From contig NZ_KE136351.1 of the NCBI RefSeq assembly GCF_000406925.1, positions 67,474 through 131,473 on the forward strand: a DNA stretch of 64,000 bases, written 5' to 3'. The notes beneath the pieces were generated by a model, which was given only the letters and a program-made list of their open reading frames with translations, did no database searches and was not told the DNA's origin. The position numbers and the translations under genes are program-made. This DNA comes from Enterococcus columbae DSM 7374 = ATCC 51263 (GTDB lineage: Bacteria > Bacillota > Bacilli > Lactobacillales > Enterococcaceae). This document shows positions 62,684-64,000 of the stretch, piece after piece; within the stretch, counting starts at the first letter, position 1, and each line of letters opens with the position of its first letter.

Positions 62684-62995
62684 CTATTCGATTCTAACTT
62701 TTTCACGTTGACATTTTTGAAGGTATGCTGAAAAAGTCTGAGTTAATCCACGGGATAGTTTTCCCTTTACGATAGTTAAAATGCCTTCTACCATAGATAA
62801 ATCTATCGCACCTCCAGTCTTGGCTAGTTCACAAAAAGGTGTATTATATAAAAATATTAGATTCAGATTCGGTTTTCCTCTTTCTTCAGCCTTGTTTAAT
62901 TGGGTTCTTAGTAGTTCTACAATTATACGTGCAAGTCTACTTCTAGCATATTTCATCTGTGACAAAGAATCATTACGAGTAAAAAGGAGTAGATT
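62684..62995 (-). pseudogene. 3' remnant of a glycoside-hydrolase-like gene
   Basis: About 100 codons ending KCQREKVRIE. The segment ERGKPNLNLIFLYNTPFCELAKTGGAIDLSMVEGILTIVKGKLSRGL resembles, from memory, the C-terminus of Firmicutes GH3-type glycosidases. No ribosome site or start; the 5' side is cut off by the IS3-family element whose end is at 62996. Family call is tentative. Confidence 0.45.
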
Positions 62996-63052
62996 TGTAC
63001 CGACCCCCAAAAGTTAGACCATAAAATCTAACAATTGGAGGTCGGTATTTTT

Positions 63053-63631
63053 ATGTCCAAATATTCTTTTGAGTTTAAAAAGCAAGTTGTAAATGCTTAT
63101 CTTAATGGCGAAGGTGGTTATACTTATCTTGCAAATAAGTTCGGCATTCCATCTGATAATAAAGTTAAACTATGGGTGGATAATTACAATGCATTTGGTG
63201 ATGAAGGATTAAAACGTTCTAGAAAAAAAGATTTTTATTCTTTTGAAAAGAAGCTTTCTATAGTAGAGTTATATTTATCAAGTGAAATCTCATATCAAGA
63301 TTTAGCTCTGCAAGAAGGAATTACTAATCCAAGTATGATCACAAATTGGGTGAGTCGCTTTCGTGCAGCTGGTCCTGATGCCCTAAGACCACGCAAGAAG
63401 GGACGAAAGAAAACATTGAATACAACTAATGGCAATACACAAAACAAACCAGTTGAAGAATCTTCTGTTGATACAAGTGCAGAACATGTAAAAGAGCTAG
63501 AAGATGAACTTCTTAAATTGAGAATTGAGAATGCCTTTTTAAAAGAACTGAGGAGGCTGCGTTTAGAGGACGAGGAAAAAATGAGAGAACGGCACTCGTC
63601 ATCAACAGTCTCCGACGAGAATTCAAACTAA
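63053..63631 (+). CDS. IS3-family transposase OrfA
   Basis: 192 residues. Two helix-turn-helix units (SFEFKKQVVNAYLNGEGGYTYLANKFGI and KLSIVELYLSSEISYQDLALQEGI) and a C-terminal leucine zipper (KELEDELLKLRIENAFLKELRRLRLEDEEK), the long IS150-type OrfA. GGAGG site 11 bases before the ATG at 63053. Six A at 63576-63581 near its end is the probable -1 shift point to OrfB. Confidence 0.9.
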   Translation: MSKYSFEFKKQVVNAYLNGEGGYTYLANKFGIPSDNKVKLWVDNYNAFGDEGLKRSRKKDFYSFEKKLSIVELYLSSEISYQDLALQEGITNPSMITNWVSRFRAAGPDALRPRKKGRKKTLNTTNGNTQNKPVEESSVDTSAEHVKELEDELLKLRIENAFLKELRRLRLEDEEKMRERHSSSTVSDENSN

Positions 63632-64000
63632 AAGACCTTCTCTCTTATACAGGCATGCCTAAAGCAACATATATGTATTGGCAAAAACGATTTGATAGAG
63701 AAAATCCTGACAAAGAACTTGAAGAAAAAATCCAAGAAATCCGTAAGAATAATAAGGATTACGGATATCGTAGAATACATGGAGAGCTTCATAATCAAGG
63801 ATATCTCATCAACAAAAAGAAGGTTCAGCGAATAGTTCAAAAACTTGGCTTGCAGGTGACATCCTACACACGCAAAAGTAGGAAATATAGTTCCTATAAG
63901 GGCAGGATTGGTACCATTGCACCCAACAGAATTCGCAGACGCTTTAATACGCACATACCCCATCAAAAAATCACAACGGATACGACTGAATTTAAGTATT
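63574..64000 (+). CDS. IS3-family transposase OrfB (partial)
   Basis: Read in the -1 frame of OrfA from the A-run: RTALVINSLRREFKLKDLL, then the HTH_21 block NKDYGYRRIHGELHNQGYLINKKKVQRI, then IPHQKITTDTTEFKY, which contains the first Asp of the DDE triad. Frame stays open to the window end. Normally made as an OrfAB fusion. Confidence 0.88.

Larger units (their letters stand above)
62996..64000 (+). mobile_element. IS3-family (IS150 group) element, cut by window end
   Basis: Left end TGTACCGACCCCCAAAAGTTAGA at about 62996 is a typical IS3-type terminal repeat. OrfA and OrfB follow in -1 relation. The right end is outside the window. Confidence 0.85.

Noticed and set aside
62781-63017. Plus-strand frame opposite the glycosidase remnant
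   Set aside because: Shadow of the minus-strand remnant; it runs into the IS3 end and has no ribosome site.

Overview
The window is low-GC Gram-positive DNA with strong GGAGG-type ribosome sites and TTA/CGT-rich core codons. Its gene set (demethylmenaquinone prenylation genes, mannitol PTS, bile salt hydrolase, LytSR/LrgAB, nucleoside salvage, no respiratory operons) fits Lactobacillales, most likely Enterococcus or a close relative; the species is not decided by the sequence. No rRNA, tRNA or CRISPR array was seen.

Layout. 1-4.7 kb: nucleoside uptake and salvage operon on the minus strand (pdp-deoC-cdd-BMP lipoprotein, running off the window edge) behind a LacI-type regulator that carries a full PurBox. 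4.9-9.5 kb: rRNA methyltransferase, coaA, guaA, then a Phd/RelE toxin-antitoxin cassette bracketed by direct repeats of the guaA 3' end. 9.9-17 kb: membrane MerR regulator, secreted DUF5648-like protein, Fur-box ferredoxin-NADP reductase, MarR-acetyltransferase fusion with a drug/metabolite exporter, two uncharacterised genes, TtcA-like protein. 17.2-19.7 kb: an IS200/IS605 element (TnpA+TnpB) between remnants of an ABC permease and a TetR regulator. 19.7-24.6 kb: small membrane protein, TetR, YczE-like protein, adenosine deaminase, Crp/Fnr regulator, nagB with two NagR-type operators. 24.7-30.1 kb: mannitol operon mtlA-mtlR-mtlF-mtlD with a clear control region. 30.3-37.2 kb: chromate-type transporter pair, a long AT-rich gap with a 23-bp palindrome, GntR, hydrolase with a probable AUC start, secreted sortase-like protein, menA and polyprenyl synthase. 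37.6-43.8 kb: bile-salt transporter/hydrolase pair and a YknWXYZ-like export system. 44-53.7 kb: M23 wall hydrolase, glutathione peroxidase, trehalose-6-phosphate phosphorylase/pgmB/treR unit, HAD, EamA, GNAT, SGNH and MazG genes. 53.8-59.9 kb: second YczE-like protein, Ser/Thr-rich anchored protein, lrgAB with lytST, bioY. 60-64 kb: accessory end with small orphan genes, a broken IS630 element and an IS3/IS150 element inserted in a glycoside-hydrolase-like remnant.

The strongest new information is regulatory: paired operators about 33-34 bp apart at nagB and at the trehalose operon, a MtlR-like operator plus cre at mtlA, PurBoxes placed about 76 bp before predicted start sites, and a Fur box at the ferredoxin reductase gene. 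I found no clearly undescribed multi-gene system. The best candidates for new biology are the membrane MerR with zinc-ribbon tail, the two-gene unit at 14.7-16.2 kb, and two anchored proteins sharing an unusual promoter layout.
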